Assembly (NCBI GenBank): GCA_003290165.1
Contig: QNQO01002047.1
Location: forward strand, 1-64,000
Source: Berberis thunbergii
Taxonomy: Eukaryota > Streptophyta > Magnoliopsida > Ranunculales > Berberidaceae
Reading direction: 5' to 3'
Length of the DNA stretch: 64,000 nucleotides
In this document: positions 35,917 to 46,624 of the stretch, piece after piece
Layout: each line of letters starts with the position of its first letter
How positions within the stretch are numbered: the stretch's first letter is position 1
The notes under the pieces: generated by a model
The model's database searches: none
Told to the model about the DNA's origin: nothing
Seen by the model: only the letters and a program-made list of their open reading frames with translations
Position numbers and translations under genes: made by a program

Positions 35917-36267
35917 TGTTGGTTTTCTTCAAGCAAAATGTTGATTTTCTAAAAACCAGTAACAAACTTAAGACACAAATAAACACTGAGGATGCTCTGT
36001 AATGCTCTGTTCTTCCACTGCTCTGCTTTCTGGTTTTATTATATAAGCAAATACAAATCATAACTGCAACATTACAGCCCATGTTTTCTAAAAGCAAATC
36101 TAACCACATAAGCCTAACTGCTATTAGTAACTGCTGACTCTAATTCTAGCCATGCAAACCATACATAGATAACTCCTAGAGACAACTAGATTAATACATA
36201 CATAACTCCTAGAGGTAACTAGATTAATACATAGATAACTCCTAGAGACAACTAGATTAATACATCA
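35917..36267 (-). repeat. 5' LTR of the complete copia, 351 bp
   Basis: It matches the 3' LTR except for three transitions and a 10-bp tandem duplication (GTAATGCTCT inserted near 35,999). Confidence 0.95.
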
Positions 36268-36272
36268 ATTTG

Positions 36273-37224
36273 ATATATTATTAGTTAAAACAACTTGTTT
36301 CTCAGACCCTCCGAAAGTTTGCAACATTAAGACTCAAATAAAACAAGGACTGAAACCGAAAGGTTACTGAGGATTGTATTCGCTCAACTTTCATTTCTGC
36401 GTGAAAAGTACAAGGGATTAAAATTTCTCAACAATCCAGAGATATAGAGCATGGTTGCATGGTGTATGATGCAAGTAGAGGGGCCAATTCCTTTAGTACA
36501 AACATGACACAATTGCATATCAATGTTGGCCACAATTTCGATTGTAAACTAATAGTTACTAAGAGACTTCCATTAGTGAGGAGAGAACTATAGACTTTAG
36601 CCCAAACACAGAGGTTGGGATTTTTAGGTTAAACCGCCATTCGCTGATTCGTAAATCCGTACATAGCGCTTTCCATCCTTTCGGCAAGAAGTACTACTAC
36701 AATAGCGGTTATTTCCGCCAATTCGGCAGGAAGTACATTAGTTTCTTTTTTAACCAGGAAAAGTCAAAAAGGGTAAAATGAGTATCCGCATCTCCTGTTG
36801 TCCAAGTGAGAAAGTCTCGTCCTGCCGTTCCGGCTCAGCTCGCATTCTTTTTAGCTCATCCATTGGGAATAATAGAATCTCTCAACTTGTTATGTTAAGC
36901 GGTAGGAATTAAGGACTCTTTCTTGGTGATAACTGCGTCAATGTATTTGGGTAAGATAACTGCGGCGATCCATTGAGTAGTTTGCATGTGTACTATTTTG
37001 GAGGTCAGATTTCTCGACGACAGAAGATGACCACTCGAGGCGTATGGAGGAAGGAATTAATAAAATAAAAAGTCATATTAATATAAATTACGATTCACTT
37101 TTGGATCTAGATCAAGCTTTTTCTTTGAGGCGGGTTTTCCAAGCAATGCACCAAAATTAAGCACGGCTTGGCTTCCTTGAATTTGTAATTTGTATCAAAC
37201 CATAAGGTCCCTGTATAATTTATA
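36273..37224. other. Unidentified stretch
   Basis: No frame, RNA or duplicate in the window. The part 36,600-37,180 is less AT-rich than its surroundings and could be old coding, organelle-derived or transposon DNA; nothing was recognised. Confidence 0.3.
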
Positions 37225-37843
37225 TCAGACCATAAGGTCCCATTGAATTGCTATAAGCCATCTTTTGATGTAACTAGAGCACAGTTTGGTTGTCTTTACA
37301 GGATAATGCGATATATACAACTGTAAATGGTAAGAAATACAAGTAATTTCACTTGAGACGATGAATGTTGTAAGAAATACCTATGTCTTACTGATAAGTT
37401 TCACTTGTCTACAGTTTTCATTGTATTTCTAACTATGAACTTATATAAGCATTGAGTAATCAACTAAAATCTCAGCTGCCAAGGGATTAATATATCTGTC
37501 AGCCCTATACAAAATTGTGCAAATTATTACGTACACTGCAAACAACTTTCACTGGCCTTCAAACTTCATTTAAGAGAGGAGAAGTGCATGATTAAAGGAG
37601 GGACGTACGGTATACCAACAGAGCTACGTAATTGTTTAAGTACATGATCAGCATCTGCATCATTGTTTCAGATGTACATGCTTAATGTTTTCAGCTCATT
37701 CAATGCAAGAGGCTGAAACACCATGGGATTGATTAGGCAGTATGGGTTATAACAGAGGAGCTTTAAAATTGTACCACATTTTTTATTGATTAGGCTTTAG
37801 CCATTAGGCATATTTCGTTAAAGAGCTAGTGTTTGCTAATCAT

Positions 37844-38345
37844 TCATGGATTATGCAATTTGACATAGTAATTTATTGATCTGTAAATTGCCTCTTTTGG
37901 ATTGTCAGATCCAGCAAACAGAATGTTATTAGCTAGGGTCACTGGACCAGTTGCAGTGCCATTTCTTGGCCGGTTGGCTATGAACCATAGCACTTCACCT
38001 GTGGAAGCACGCATTACCACCCATCCAACTGCAGTGGTAGTTTTCAATGACAGTTCAAATGTAAAGTTAAAGTGACCACTGTTAACTATGATAGTATAAA
38101 CCAACTTTCCATCAGTGGCGGCTTTCCAGGTACATCCTTCAGTTAAGCCACCTGCGCCAGCAACCTACAGAGAAATCTTTATCACTCAAAAGGCTCTTAA
38201 TGGAGCAGAGAAGGAAGACTCTACCACAATGCATATGGGAAACTAAATTAGACTAGAAATTTGAAGGGAACACACAAAACTTACAGTGGACCATAGGACT
38301 TCACCTGTGGAAGCACGCATTACCACCCATCCAACTGCAGTGGTA
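37844..38345 (-). pseudogene. Dehydrogenase-like fragment e
   Basis: The minus strand reads VVMRASTGEVLWFIANRPRN, GTATGPVTLANNILFAGSDN preceded by VYTIIVNSGHFNFTFELSLK-like sequence, part of the PQQ propeller. A second tandem repeat starts at 38,280 and is cut by an insertion at 38,346. Remnants of the next exon lie at 39,245-39,300 (LFGLDRDNGN-type). No complete gene. Confidence 0.75.
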
Positions 38346-39088
38346 CACTACACCATTATTGACAATCTGTAACCATAATTAGCATCATATTTTTAGTGAT
38401 ACTCATTGTATTATATTGTATCATATATTTTCTGTTACTATTCAAAATTGTGACATTATTAAATTGTCATGTGATATGCACGTGTAAAACAAAGTGTTAC
38501 TGATTGGGAGAAAAACTCTTAAGCACTCACGTTAAACTCCAAACTCTCGGTGTTTAGTCCCTCATTTGATGAAAAACTTCAAACTCTTAGTATTATCAAT
38601 CTGATAAACTTCCTGTTGCAAAATCGTTTGGATCTACTACACTCCATTAGTTACGTATTCGAGCATCCAGAGTGAAATCCGATTTGAAAACGCTCAGCAA
38701 TGAAAGGTATTCTGTTTTCGATGAAATGCATCTCCAAATAGGTTTTCATTGAAATACTTCTCCAATCAACTTCACATTTGTTGCAGATTGAAATAGCAAT
38801 GAAATACTTGAATACCTATTAGTAGAACAATTTTTTCGATGAAAGGCATCTTCATAATCACATTTGTTGCAGATTGAGTCACTCATCTGCAATCCACATT
38901 TGAGCAATCGATGGCTCTCTAATCGATCTCAGAAACAATTTAGGGTTAACAAGGTGATTTCTAATCTCTATTCTTCTTCACATTTGTTCAGTCGATGGCT
39001 CTCTAATCTTCTCCATCGCTCTAATCGATCTCAGAAGCAAGCGAGCTCATAAATCGACTCTCAAAGTAATCGATTTCTAATCTACTCC
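38346..39088. mobile_element. Insertion with one CACTA-like end
   Basis: Relative to the left duplicate, about 740 bp replace part of a dehydrogenase repeat. The left edge is CACTACACCATTATTG, a CACTA-type end, but no matching end is seen at the right. The interior near 38,880-39,080 holds short direct repeats with CGATGGCTCTCTAATC and TAATCGATCTCAGAA. It may be a truncated CACTA element or a captured leader. Confidence 0.45.
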
Positions 39089-39877
39089 AGGTACATCCTT
39101 CAGTTAAGCCGCCTGCGCCAGCAACCTCAAGAGAAATCTTTATCACTCAAAAGGCTCTTAATGGAGCTGAGAAGGAGGAGTACTCTACCACAATGCATAT
39201 GGGAAACTAAATTAGACTAGAAATTTGAAGGGAAACACAAAACTTACAGTAGACCAAACAATATTTCCATTGTCGCGGTCTAGACCAAACAATCTTGTTT
39301 TCAGTTAATTTCAAGAACAAAAATAACACTAGAGATATCCTCTTATAGGGTGCAAAGATACATTATCATCTGAAATTGGACCTTCTAACTCTCTGAAAAG
39401 GTTGAAGTCAAATTTTATGGACAACTCATTTGAAGGGAGACACATAAACAATGAACCATTCACACTTGGCCCTAGCAAACAATGTGTTTTCCCGTAGGAT
39501 ATTTTTCTTTTGAAAGTTTTTTTTTATAGTTTCCCATAATCTAGTTCTTAATGAGGCTCATCATTAACCAAATATAGTATTCACTAACTTGATTTTGAAT
39601 CCCCATTTTGAATTAGGATTCAAATTAAGAAGGCGTTTTGAATTATTAATTAGAAGCAAAGAAGGGAACCATGTCATTCCTATAGATAGTCAGGTGCTCT
39701 TCCTCATTATGCGCTTACAAACTCTATATATTTACATTGAAAATTTTAAATTAAGGTAGTGAATAGCCATTAGAGAAAAAAAATATTTTTTGGTTAAAAA
39801 AACCAAAAAAGAACACTTACATGCAGCTACCCTCTGGAACTTATGGGATGATCAGCCATACAAAAATATAATTATCT

Positions 39878-39986
39878 GGTGGCACCAGGAGTTCCCCCAA
39901 ACACTTCAGTAACTACATATGTTTTACTCTGCTTAGTAGTGAAAACAGTGGTACTGAAGGTATTGAGGGAACTCTAGGGGACACCT
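39878..39986 (-). ncRNA. MIR395: MIR395 precursor 4
   Basis: Minus-strand hairpin with the exact mature miR395 at 39,909-39,889; sister of precursor 3 by segmental duplication, with identical arms. Upstream TATA at 40,058-40,070. Confidence 0.92.
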
Positions 39987-40057
39987 AATGAAATCTTCCT
40001 TTTTTCTAGCTCTTCTACTAGTGATCACTGTTTTGATTAACAAGGGAAGCTACACAA

Positions 40058-40070
40058 CTATTTATAGATA
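40058..40070 (-). promoter_or_regulatory. TATA box of MIR395 precursor 4
   Basis: TATCTATAAATAG on the minus strand, about 72-85 bp upstream of the hairpin. Confidence 0.6.
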
Positions 40071-40393
40071 GCTAGTCAGGTTTAATTTGAGATCCCTCTG
40101 GTATACATGGTAGTGGGATTCAGAATTGGGACCAAATTGCATCAAGAGATCCAGGAGATAAGGGTGTGTACATTGAACCTAGACTTGTTTGTAGAATGGG
40201 GTGGTAGAGAATAATACCATTAAGTGGCCAAAAGGTTTTTGATACCATATCTCTATGACCTTTCCTTGACTTAACACTCCCAATCTACCTTTTCATTTGA
40301 TTTCTGTGAAAAAAATCTCATATGAAATTCGCTACACCTGTACAGTTTGTCTTCAAATGATACTAAGCTTAATTTCTAAAATAGTTAATTATA

Positions 40394-40702
40394 CACTACA
40401 CCAAATTGACATATTTGTAACAACTTAAAAATAGTAACACTTTTGAGCTATTACAATCTACCAAACACTTTCAAGACAAAACTAAATTTAGTCAACAAAA
40501 TGAAAAATAACTACAAAAAATAAATGATACAATAAATTAAACCACCATTAATAGCATTACTTGTAAGCCCATACTATTTGTGGTGATACAATTATTGAAT
40601 TACTTTGTTTGTGAAAATGTGTAAAATTGCTTTGTGGATTGTTATAGCTTAAAAGTGTTAATATTTTTTGGATTGTTACAAAAATGTCAATTTGGTGTAG
40701 TG
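40394..40702. mobile_element. CACTA-type MITE C
   Basis: 309 bp with ends CACTACACCAAATTGAC and GTCAATTTGGTGTAGTG, 15 or more matching bases. Counterpart of MITE A. It is followed by 260 bp (40,703-40,963) in which nothing was recognised and which is mostly missing from the 21 kb locus. Confidence 0.85.
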
Positions 40703-40963
40703 TTAGTTGTGTAAAAACTTCTTCTTGCCTACTCAAGTAACACTCTAATCCAAGTGTGATTATAGGTTGAGGTGGCCTCTTAGCGAGGCATCAGAGATTT
40801 TCTTTGGTTCAAAATATCTCAATGTGCTTTGGAAACTAAGTTCTTTCAACTAAAATCACAAGCAACCTGTTTAATAATCATTAGTTTTCGTTATGCATCT
40901 TTCAACCATGAGCACTCGTGCACAATGCAATCAATTAGCATAACTACACCAATGTTTTGGAGT

Positions 40964-41273
40964 CACTACACCAAATTGGCATTTTTGTAACAATCTAAAA
41001 AATAGTAACACTTTTGAGTTATAACAATCAACAAAACAATTTTACACATTTTCACAAACAAAGTGATTCAATAATTGTATCACCACAAATAGTATGGGCT
41101 TACAAGTGATGCTATTCATGGTGATCCAATTTATTGTATCATTTTTTTTGTGTAGCTATTTTTCATTTTGTTGACTAAATTTAGTTTTGACTTGAAAGTG
41201 TTTGGTGGATTGTAATAGCTCAAAAGTGTTACTATTTTTTAAGTTGTTACAAATATGCCAATTTGGTGTAGTG
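40964..41273. mobile_element. CACTA-type MITE D
   Basis: 310 bp with perfect ends CACTACACCAAATTGGC and GCCAATTTGGTGTAGTG and an exact 3-bp duplication AGT (40,961-40,963; 41,274-41,276). It is the inverted counterpart of MITE C. Confidence 0.9.
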
Positions 41274-41432
41274 AGTGTTCAACTACTGGTAATATTCATA
41301 GCTGATGTTAGGATACAAATGGCAATTATCAAGGTCACAAGTATTCTGCTAACAATCAAATTATCTTGCAATGAAACAAGGATTACTTATTGCTTGTTTG
41401 GTACTTGTAAAGGTACTTCAATAAGATTAAAT

Positions 41433-42161
41433 TTATGAAATGCAGAAAGCAAGGAATGAGATCCCTGCTGTGTAAGGTGCTGCAGGACTCAATTTATATC
41501 CATTCCCCAAGTAAATGCATCCATCACTCACAGACATGCCACCATGAACGGGAGGCACCTGTATCCGCAGTTCATAGGTTGTCATGTCCATTGAATATAT
41601 AGCATATTGCGGATCATCAGAATTCACAAACAAAATATTATTAGCAACCCTTACAGGACCTGATGCAGTAGAATTTCTCAGGTTGGCTGCAAACTGAAGG
41701 ACTTTACTTGTGGAAACATCTAGTGCCAACCATCCACCAGTAGTGGGAGTTTTCATGGACAGTGCAAGAGTGAAATTTGAGTGATTACTGTTAACTATGT
41801 TCACATACACATTTTCCCAATCAGTGGCGGCTCCCCAGATACCTCCTCCACTTAAACCGCTAGGGGCAGCTCCCTATATGCATAAAGATGTTTAATACTT
41901 GTATTAGTCCTAGGTAAATGTAAAAATGATGAGATGCGAAAAACTTACAGAAGACCAAATAGTGTCTCCATTATCATGGTATTGAGCCCATGCAAATCCA
42001 TTTTTCAACACTGCAATAAGAAGTTCCCGCATCTTTTTATTTAGAACTTGACTAAGCATCATTGGCGCCTCCTCCAAATCAGCATCTGGGTTAGGACTAG
42101 GAGGGCAACCAGGGGTTGACAAATTATTACAAGCAGAAAACCATAGGTCATACCATTTTAC
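41433..42161 (-). pseudogene. Polyvinylalcohol-dehydrogenase-like gene, 3' part (best copy, f)
   Basis: Two exons on the minus strand give the C-terminal part of a PQQ beta-propeller oxidoreductase-like protein. The upper exon (42,161-41,950) reads KWYDLWFSACNNLSTPGCP then AEEAP-type LEEAPMMLSQVL and NGFAWAQYHDNGDTIW. The lower (about 41,876-41,433) carries NVYVNIVNSNHSNFTLAL, GGWLALDVSTSKVL, VANNILFVNSDDPQYAIYS, VPPVHGGMSVSDGCIYLGNG and FLAFCIS with a stop. The splice boundaries look usable and the last exon is open. The 5' part of the gene is replaced by a copia LTR at 42,162, so the gene is broken. Family function in plants is not established. Confidence 0.85.
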
Positions 42162-42833
42162 TGTTGAGACAAATACCAATAAAACAATACTAAGGAGATA
42201 ATCTAAAGCAATAATAAACAAGACACCAAGATTTACGTGGAAAACCCTTCAATGTGAAGGGAAAAATCACGGGGCAAATCTGAGAGAATCCACTAATCAA
42301 ATAAAAAGAAGTACAATAACTTCTCAAGCTTTTTTACTCAAAGTTTGAGTAATACAAGGAGTAAATAACACGGGTTACCTCACAACAAATTAACCCAAAA
42401 GCTCCTTCAACTTATTCTACCAAATCAATTGACAAAACTAAGTCGATATCGCAGCCACGCGTCACACTTTGTCGCACAAAATCGCGCCCAAAGAATCAGA
42501 CACAAAGTCACCGTCCACGCTCACACAGCCTTACCAAACACCAAAGAGAATACTATGTTCTCTGTTGTTTATTCACGCAACAACTTTTCTGAAAACACTA
42601 TGAATAAAACTCTGTTTTATGCACCTATTTATACTTCTTTGCAGTCGCTCAACACCGTCTCAAATAGAACTTTGTTTATATTTAATTAACCAGCTGCCAA
42701 CTCATTCCTTATTCAAAACAAAAACTTTGTTTTTGTTTCTTATTGAAGACATTTTTCCTTATTCAACCAAACTTGAAATTATGTTTGATTAATTACCAAA
42801 GTTGGATCCACTCTAATGGGCTGCACCTCAACA
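42162..42833 (-). mobile_element. Copia-1 3' LTR, composite 3
   Basis: 672 bp, minus strand TGTTGAGGTGC .. GTCTCAACA, inserted at the same dehydrogenase position as the LTR at 21,816. A shared insertion point means the insertion predates the segmental duplication. Confidence 0.85.
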
Positions 42834-42879
42834 AATTTCCCCTTCCAGACCATTAGGGAAGAATCACCGCCTAATCATA

Positions 42880-43086
42880 TTAGGCCATTCCAATGAGTAC
42901 TCTACAGAACTCATGTTTTCCTTTTGGAGCTACTTTTGTTATCATGAGTACTCTACTAGTATGAATCTTTGCAACCTGGAAACAATTTTTCTCAAACACA
43001 TCACGTATCCAGTGGTAACGTGTATCAATATGCTTGGTAAGTCCATGGCATGTGGCATTCTTACTCAACTCAATAGTATGTTTACT
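42880..43086 (-). pseudogene. Copia-1 RNase H end, composite 3
   Basis: [20 protein letters not shown] and TRYHWIRDVFEKN are kept, but the ENPSDMM portion is altered by a local rearrangement near 42,940-42,960. It joins gypsy integrase at about 43,086. Confidence 0.8.
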
Positions 43087-43609
43087 AAAAATGACTAAGG
43101 AATCGTGTGTCTCTGTCCGACACAATAGACATAGGAAGTCCATGAAGAAGATAAACTTCCCGAAAGTACAATTGAGCCACATTCACTGCATCCGTTGTTT
43201 TCTTACAGGCAATAAAGTGTGCTATTTTGGATAAACGATCAACGACTACAAAAATAGCATCCAAGCCGTGTTGGGTACGAGGAAGCCCCAACACGAAATC
43301 CATGCTAACATCAGTCCATGGCTGACTCGGGACAGGTAAAGGCATATACAACCCGACATTAGTTGCTTTGCCCTTTGAAACATGACAGATACGACAACCA
43401 TTCACAAATTTATACACCTCTTTGCGCATGGTTGGACAGAAGTAAGGACTCGAAACAAGTTGTATGTCTTATCTCTCCCAAGATGCCCTTCCCCATGTAG
43501 TTCCTGAATGATCTTCAACCTGAGGCTAGAGTTAGGCACACACAACTGGTTCCCTTTGAAGAGAAAACCGTCATGAACCATGAAGTCTGAACGCTTGCCT
43601 GCTACTACA
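43087..43609 (-). pseudogene. Gypsy integrase part of composite 3, left of the CACTA element
   Basis: Minus strand: [19 protein letters not shown] (zinc site), [11 protein letters not shown] with the first catalytic Asp, VVVDRLSKIAHF and [11 protein letters not shown] with the second. The frame is interrupted near 43,460 by a deletion. The upstream half continues beyond the CACTA element at 52,719. The last three bases ACA (43,607-43,609) are the CACTA target duplication. Confidence 0.85.
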
Positions 43610-43639
43610 CACTACACCAAAAGGGCTGATTAGCTACAC

Positions 43640-43825
43640 AGGGGTGGCCACGGTTCTAAGCCGTTGGTGTGTTTGCCACGGCTAAAAACCGTGGCTATAG
43701 TGCCCAACGGCTTAAAACCGTGGCTAAAAAAAGGCTTGGCCACGGTTCTAAACCGTTGGTGTATTTGCCACGGCTAAAAACCGTGGCTATAGTGACCCAC
43801 GGCTTAAAACCGTTGCAAACGTGCA
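43640..43825. repeat. Left subterminal repeat array of the CACTA element
   Basis: Repeated, mutually inverted units such as CCACGGTTCTAAGCCGTTGG, CCACGGCTAAAAACCGTGGC and ACGGCTTAAAACCGTGGC. They match the right array and are likely transposase-binding sites. Confidence 0.85.
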
Positions 43826-44103
43826 CGTGCGTTGCACGTGAAGGTGTGGAGAATTAGGTCGATTTCAGGCGGCTGAAATTTTGCGAAATTTTTTTTCTTC
43901 CCGCGCGTTCCCGCTGCATCTCCCCCTTTTCTCAACCCTTTGCTTCTCCATCTCCCGCTCGAAGGAGAAGCAGGGAAGAAGAAGAAGGACAAAACAGGGA
44001 AGAGAAGAAGAAGGACGAAACAGGGAAGAGAAGAAGAAGAAGCATGGACGAAATAGACTCTTGAAGCAGGGAAGAAGAAGGACGAATGAAGGAGAGGACG
44101 ATA

Positions 44104-44160
44104 GAAGAAGAAGAAGAAGAAGAAGAAGAAGAAGAAGAAGAAGAAGAAGAAGAAGAAGAG
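44104..44160 (+). repeat. GAA trinucleotide microsatellite
   Basis: About 18 GAA/AGA units in an unbroken run, upstream of the captured thioesterase exons. The flanks (43,970-44,100) are also GAA-rich. Confidence 0.95.
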
Positions 44161-44453
44161 AAGGTAAGATCTCCTTCTTCTTCTTTAGATCTCCTTATTC
44201 TTTAGATCTCTTTGTTAATCTCTTCTTCTGATTTTTTTCTTCTTTCAGCAAAGCAAACCCTAGAACTCACTTTCTTCATTTCTCCAGCTCGATTTCTGAA
44301 GAGGAGAAGAAGAAGATTTCTCCGAATGGATCAATTTCCCCCGAATCCCCTCTCGTTGCTGTTCTTGCTTTCGTACATTACATCAATTCCACAATCGCGG
44401 GAGAGAGGGCTTCGAGAACGAAAGAAAGACCTAGCTTTTGTTAAACCTTTGAA

Positions 44454-44992
44454 ATGGATATCGAATCAGGTGATTCTTGAAACCCTAATTTATCATTTTA
44501 TGATTCTTTAAATAGCTTTGTTTGATTTATTGAAAACAATCTCGTTTTCTGATTGGTTTTGCATGGATGACAAGTGGTCGGGTTTCTTGGTCATGTTCCT
44601 CTACTCCAGAGGCTTCCGAGTTCATCAATCAAGAAAATTGCGGAAGTTGTTCAAATCAAACATTACAGTAAGTCAGAATGCACAATTTGTTTGTTGATTG
44701 CTCGTAAGGATTTGAAATTGGTGATTGAGATTATATGCTTGTGATGTATTGTAGACCCCAGGGACTATGTTGTTCGCGAAGGGGATAAGGGAGATGGAAT
44801 CTATTTCATATTTGAAGGAGAGGTAAGTTTTTTTTTCTTCCCTGTTTGAAGGGTTTGTGTTGAAATTTTAGGTGTATTGGAATTTTAATGATTGAAAATG
44901 CTATTTGCAGGCTGAAGTGGGTGGATCATTCAATGTAGAGGAAGACAATCGTCAAGAGCTTCAGTTGAAGCAGTATGATTACTTTAGCTACA
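44454..44992 (+). pseudogene. Captured 5' exons of acyl-CoA thioesterase with cNMP-binding domain
   Basis: Four exons in one frame: 44,454-44,469 (MDIES), 44,575-44,667 ([29 protein letters not shown]), 44,755-44,822 (PRDYVVREGDKGDGIYFIF, EGE) and 44,911-44,992 (AEVGGSFNVEEDNRQELQ, LKQYDYFSY). Each intron starts GT and ends AG. This matches the N terminus of the plant acyl-CoA thioesterase family that carries a cyclic-nucleotide-binding domain before its hotdog domains. The ATG is the family's natural start. The catalytic part is absent, and a leader with the GAA repeat precedes it, so the promoter may have been captured too. Could start a chimeric transcript. Confidence 0.85.
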
Positions 44993-46350
44993 GTGAGCAT
45001 CATTCTTTTCATTTTATAAAGTTGTATTTTCATTTCCATTCCATTTTAACATGGATTACACTTTTAGAACATTTCTTATAGCATATCACCATAACGAAAG
45101 GCCATATGTAGTCCTTAATCATTTAAACAAGTTAAAAGATATTTATCACATCTCATAACATAAGTTAAATGAAGTATTGACATTCATATTCACCCCTCAA
45201 TTATGTCAAATATCATAATACATATATCATGCCATCTTTTGTGCAATTCATGGGGGCAAGCGATAATGTGGGAAGAGCCTCGGTATATACATATTTTTTT
45301 TAAAATGAACCTTTTAAACGAACTTATTTTTGAAGAAGGGAAAATGGTTCTGGGAGGTTTGTTCCCGGTATTAGATAAACAAACCTCATGAAAAATTTAA
45401 AACATAAAGAAAGCCCAATTTGGAGTTGATTATGTATTGACTAAAAGAGTTTATTGAGAATTTTGTTTAGTATTGAAGTGCTTCAAAGGGTATATTTACA
45501 ATACATAGTCAAACATATTTGCTGGCATCCTTCACCTTTTTAATGGACTACCAGGTCCTCTTTTAGTGCACCAAAAATCTGTATTATAAAACACAATAAA
45601 AATTCACCCCAAAAGGTATAAAGTTGAACACATAAACTTCGATTTTTTTTGCAAGTTTCAACAGATTTTCCTATTGCTTTGGGGGGAGGATGGAAGTGGA
45701 TGTTGGTGCTGGAATAATTATAAGGGTCATTGGCAAATGATTTTCCTTATTTTCCTTAAGGTTTATGATGTGAATTCATTATTTTCCTTAAGGTTTCAGC
45801 TCAATTGGAGCTCAAATGATTTAGTTTTTATTTAGTCTTGTGTATGTAGTATCCTTACTGTAAATAAAAACTAAGGATACTGAAAGACATTAGTCTTGTG
45901 TATGTAGTATCCTTAGTCTGTGGCAAGACATTAGCTTCATAGTTTGGCATTGCCTGGGACATACTGAAAGACATCTCCTTTGAAATTTTTTAGTTCAATT
46001 GGGCTTCCTTGTTTTGTGATTCTTCTGGTGTAATTTTTGGGTTTGTATGCTTAAATGATACTCTCCTCTTGCATTTTTCGAGCTTATTTTAATGCATTTT
46101 TTTTCAGTCGATAAAACAATAATTTCTTGAGTGTAGCATTCTTGTTATTTATTGTTTACAGGTGAAACCTGCTCTCCATGTTGATTCCTTATCTTGTATT
46201 CTTCAAACAACTGCCCTCATGATTATGGTTGATCCTTTGAGGTTGATCTCTACAAATATAATACATCAAAGAAAATACTGTATTCTAGCACTTGAACCTC
46301 ATTAATATTATACCTCCAATACAATTCTAATAACACTATTATCGATGGCA
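44993..46350. other. Interior CACTA stretch without recognised exons
   Basis: AT-rich, intron-like sequence. A short direct repeat containing GTCTTGTGTATGTAGTATCC occurs at about 45,835 and 45,892. No captured gene was recognised. Confidence 0.35.
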
Positions 46351-46477
46351 GTTGATTTGCTTGGTCTTGCCGGATGTATATAGTTCTTTGCTGCAACCAA
46401 AATCAATATGGTGTGCTGATGAAACACTTATGGCATGTCCACTGTTGGAAAGCATACTGCAGTTGGATCCTATAGAG
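46351..46477 (+). pseudogene. Captured exon of unknown gene
   Basis: An open segment between AG and GT borders reads LVLPDVYSSLLQPKSIWCAD and ETLMACPLLESILQLDPIE. I could not assign it to a family. Confidence 0.4.
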
Positions 46478-46624
46478 GTATGTATCCTTATGCCACTATA
46501 ATCTTCTCGGGTTTGGACTTCATTGTTGCCAGAAAAGAAAAACTGTGATATTTATGGTATGATATTTCATTTAATAATTTTTATATTACTATTATTACTG
46601 TTATTATTATTATTATTTTGCAAG

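Larger units (their letters stand above)
31251..36267 (-). mobile_element. Complete young Ty1/copia retrotransposon, 5,017 bp
   Basis: Both LTRs, PBS, polypurine tract and a single uninterrupted polyprotein are present, and exact 5-bp target duplications ATTTG flank it (31,246-31,250 and 36,268-36,272). The two LTRs differ by three substitutions and one 10-bp tandem duplication. That indicates recent insertion. All features needed for retrotransposition appear to be intact by eye. Confidence 0.96.
37225..40393. repeat. Segmental duplication block, right copy (pairs with 17,990-20,430)
   Basis: It matches the left copy over its whole length apart from the insertion at 38,346-39,088 and small indels, such as the extra 60 bp near 37,738-37,795. 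It includes MIR395 precursor 4 and dehydrogenase fragments. Confidence 0.85.

Noticed and set aside
36600..37180. Possible organelle-derived insertion
   Set aside because: The composition differs from its flanks, but I could not match any chloroplast or mitochondrial gene by eye; a nucleotide search would decide.
43881..44231. Arg/Lys/Glu-rich frame of 116 codons
   Set aside because: It is the translation of the GAA microsatellite and its flanks.
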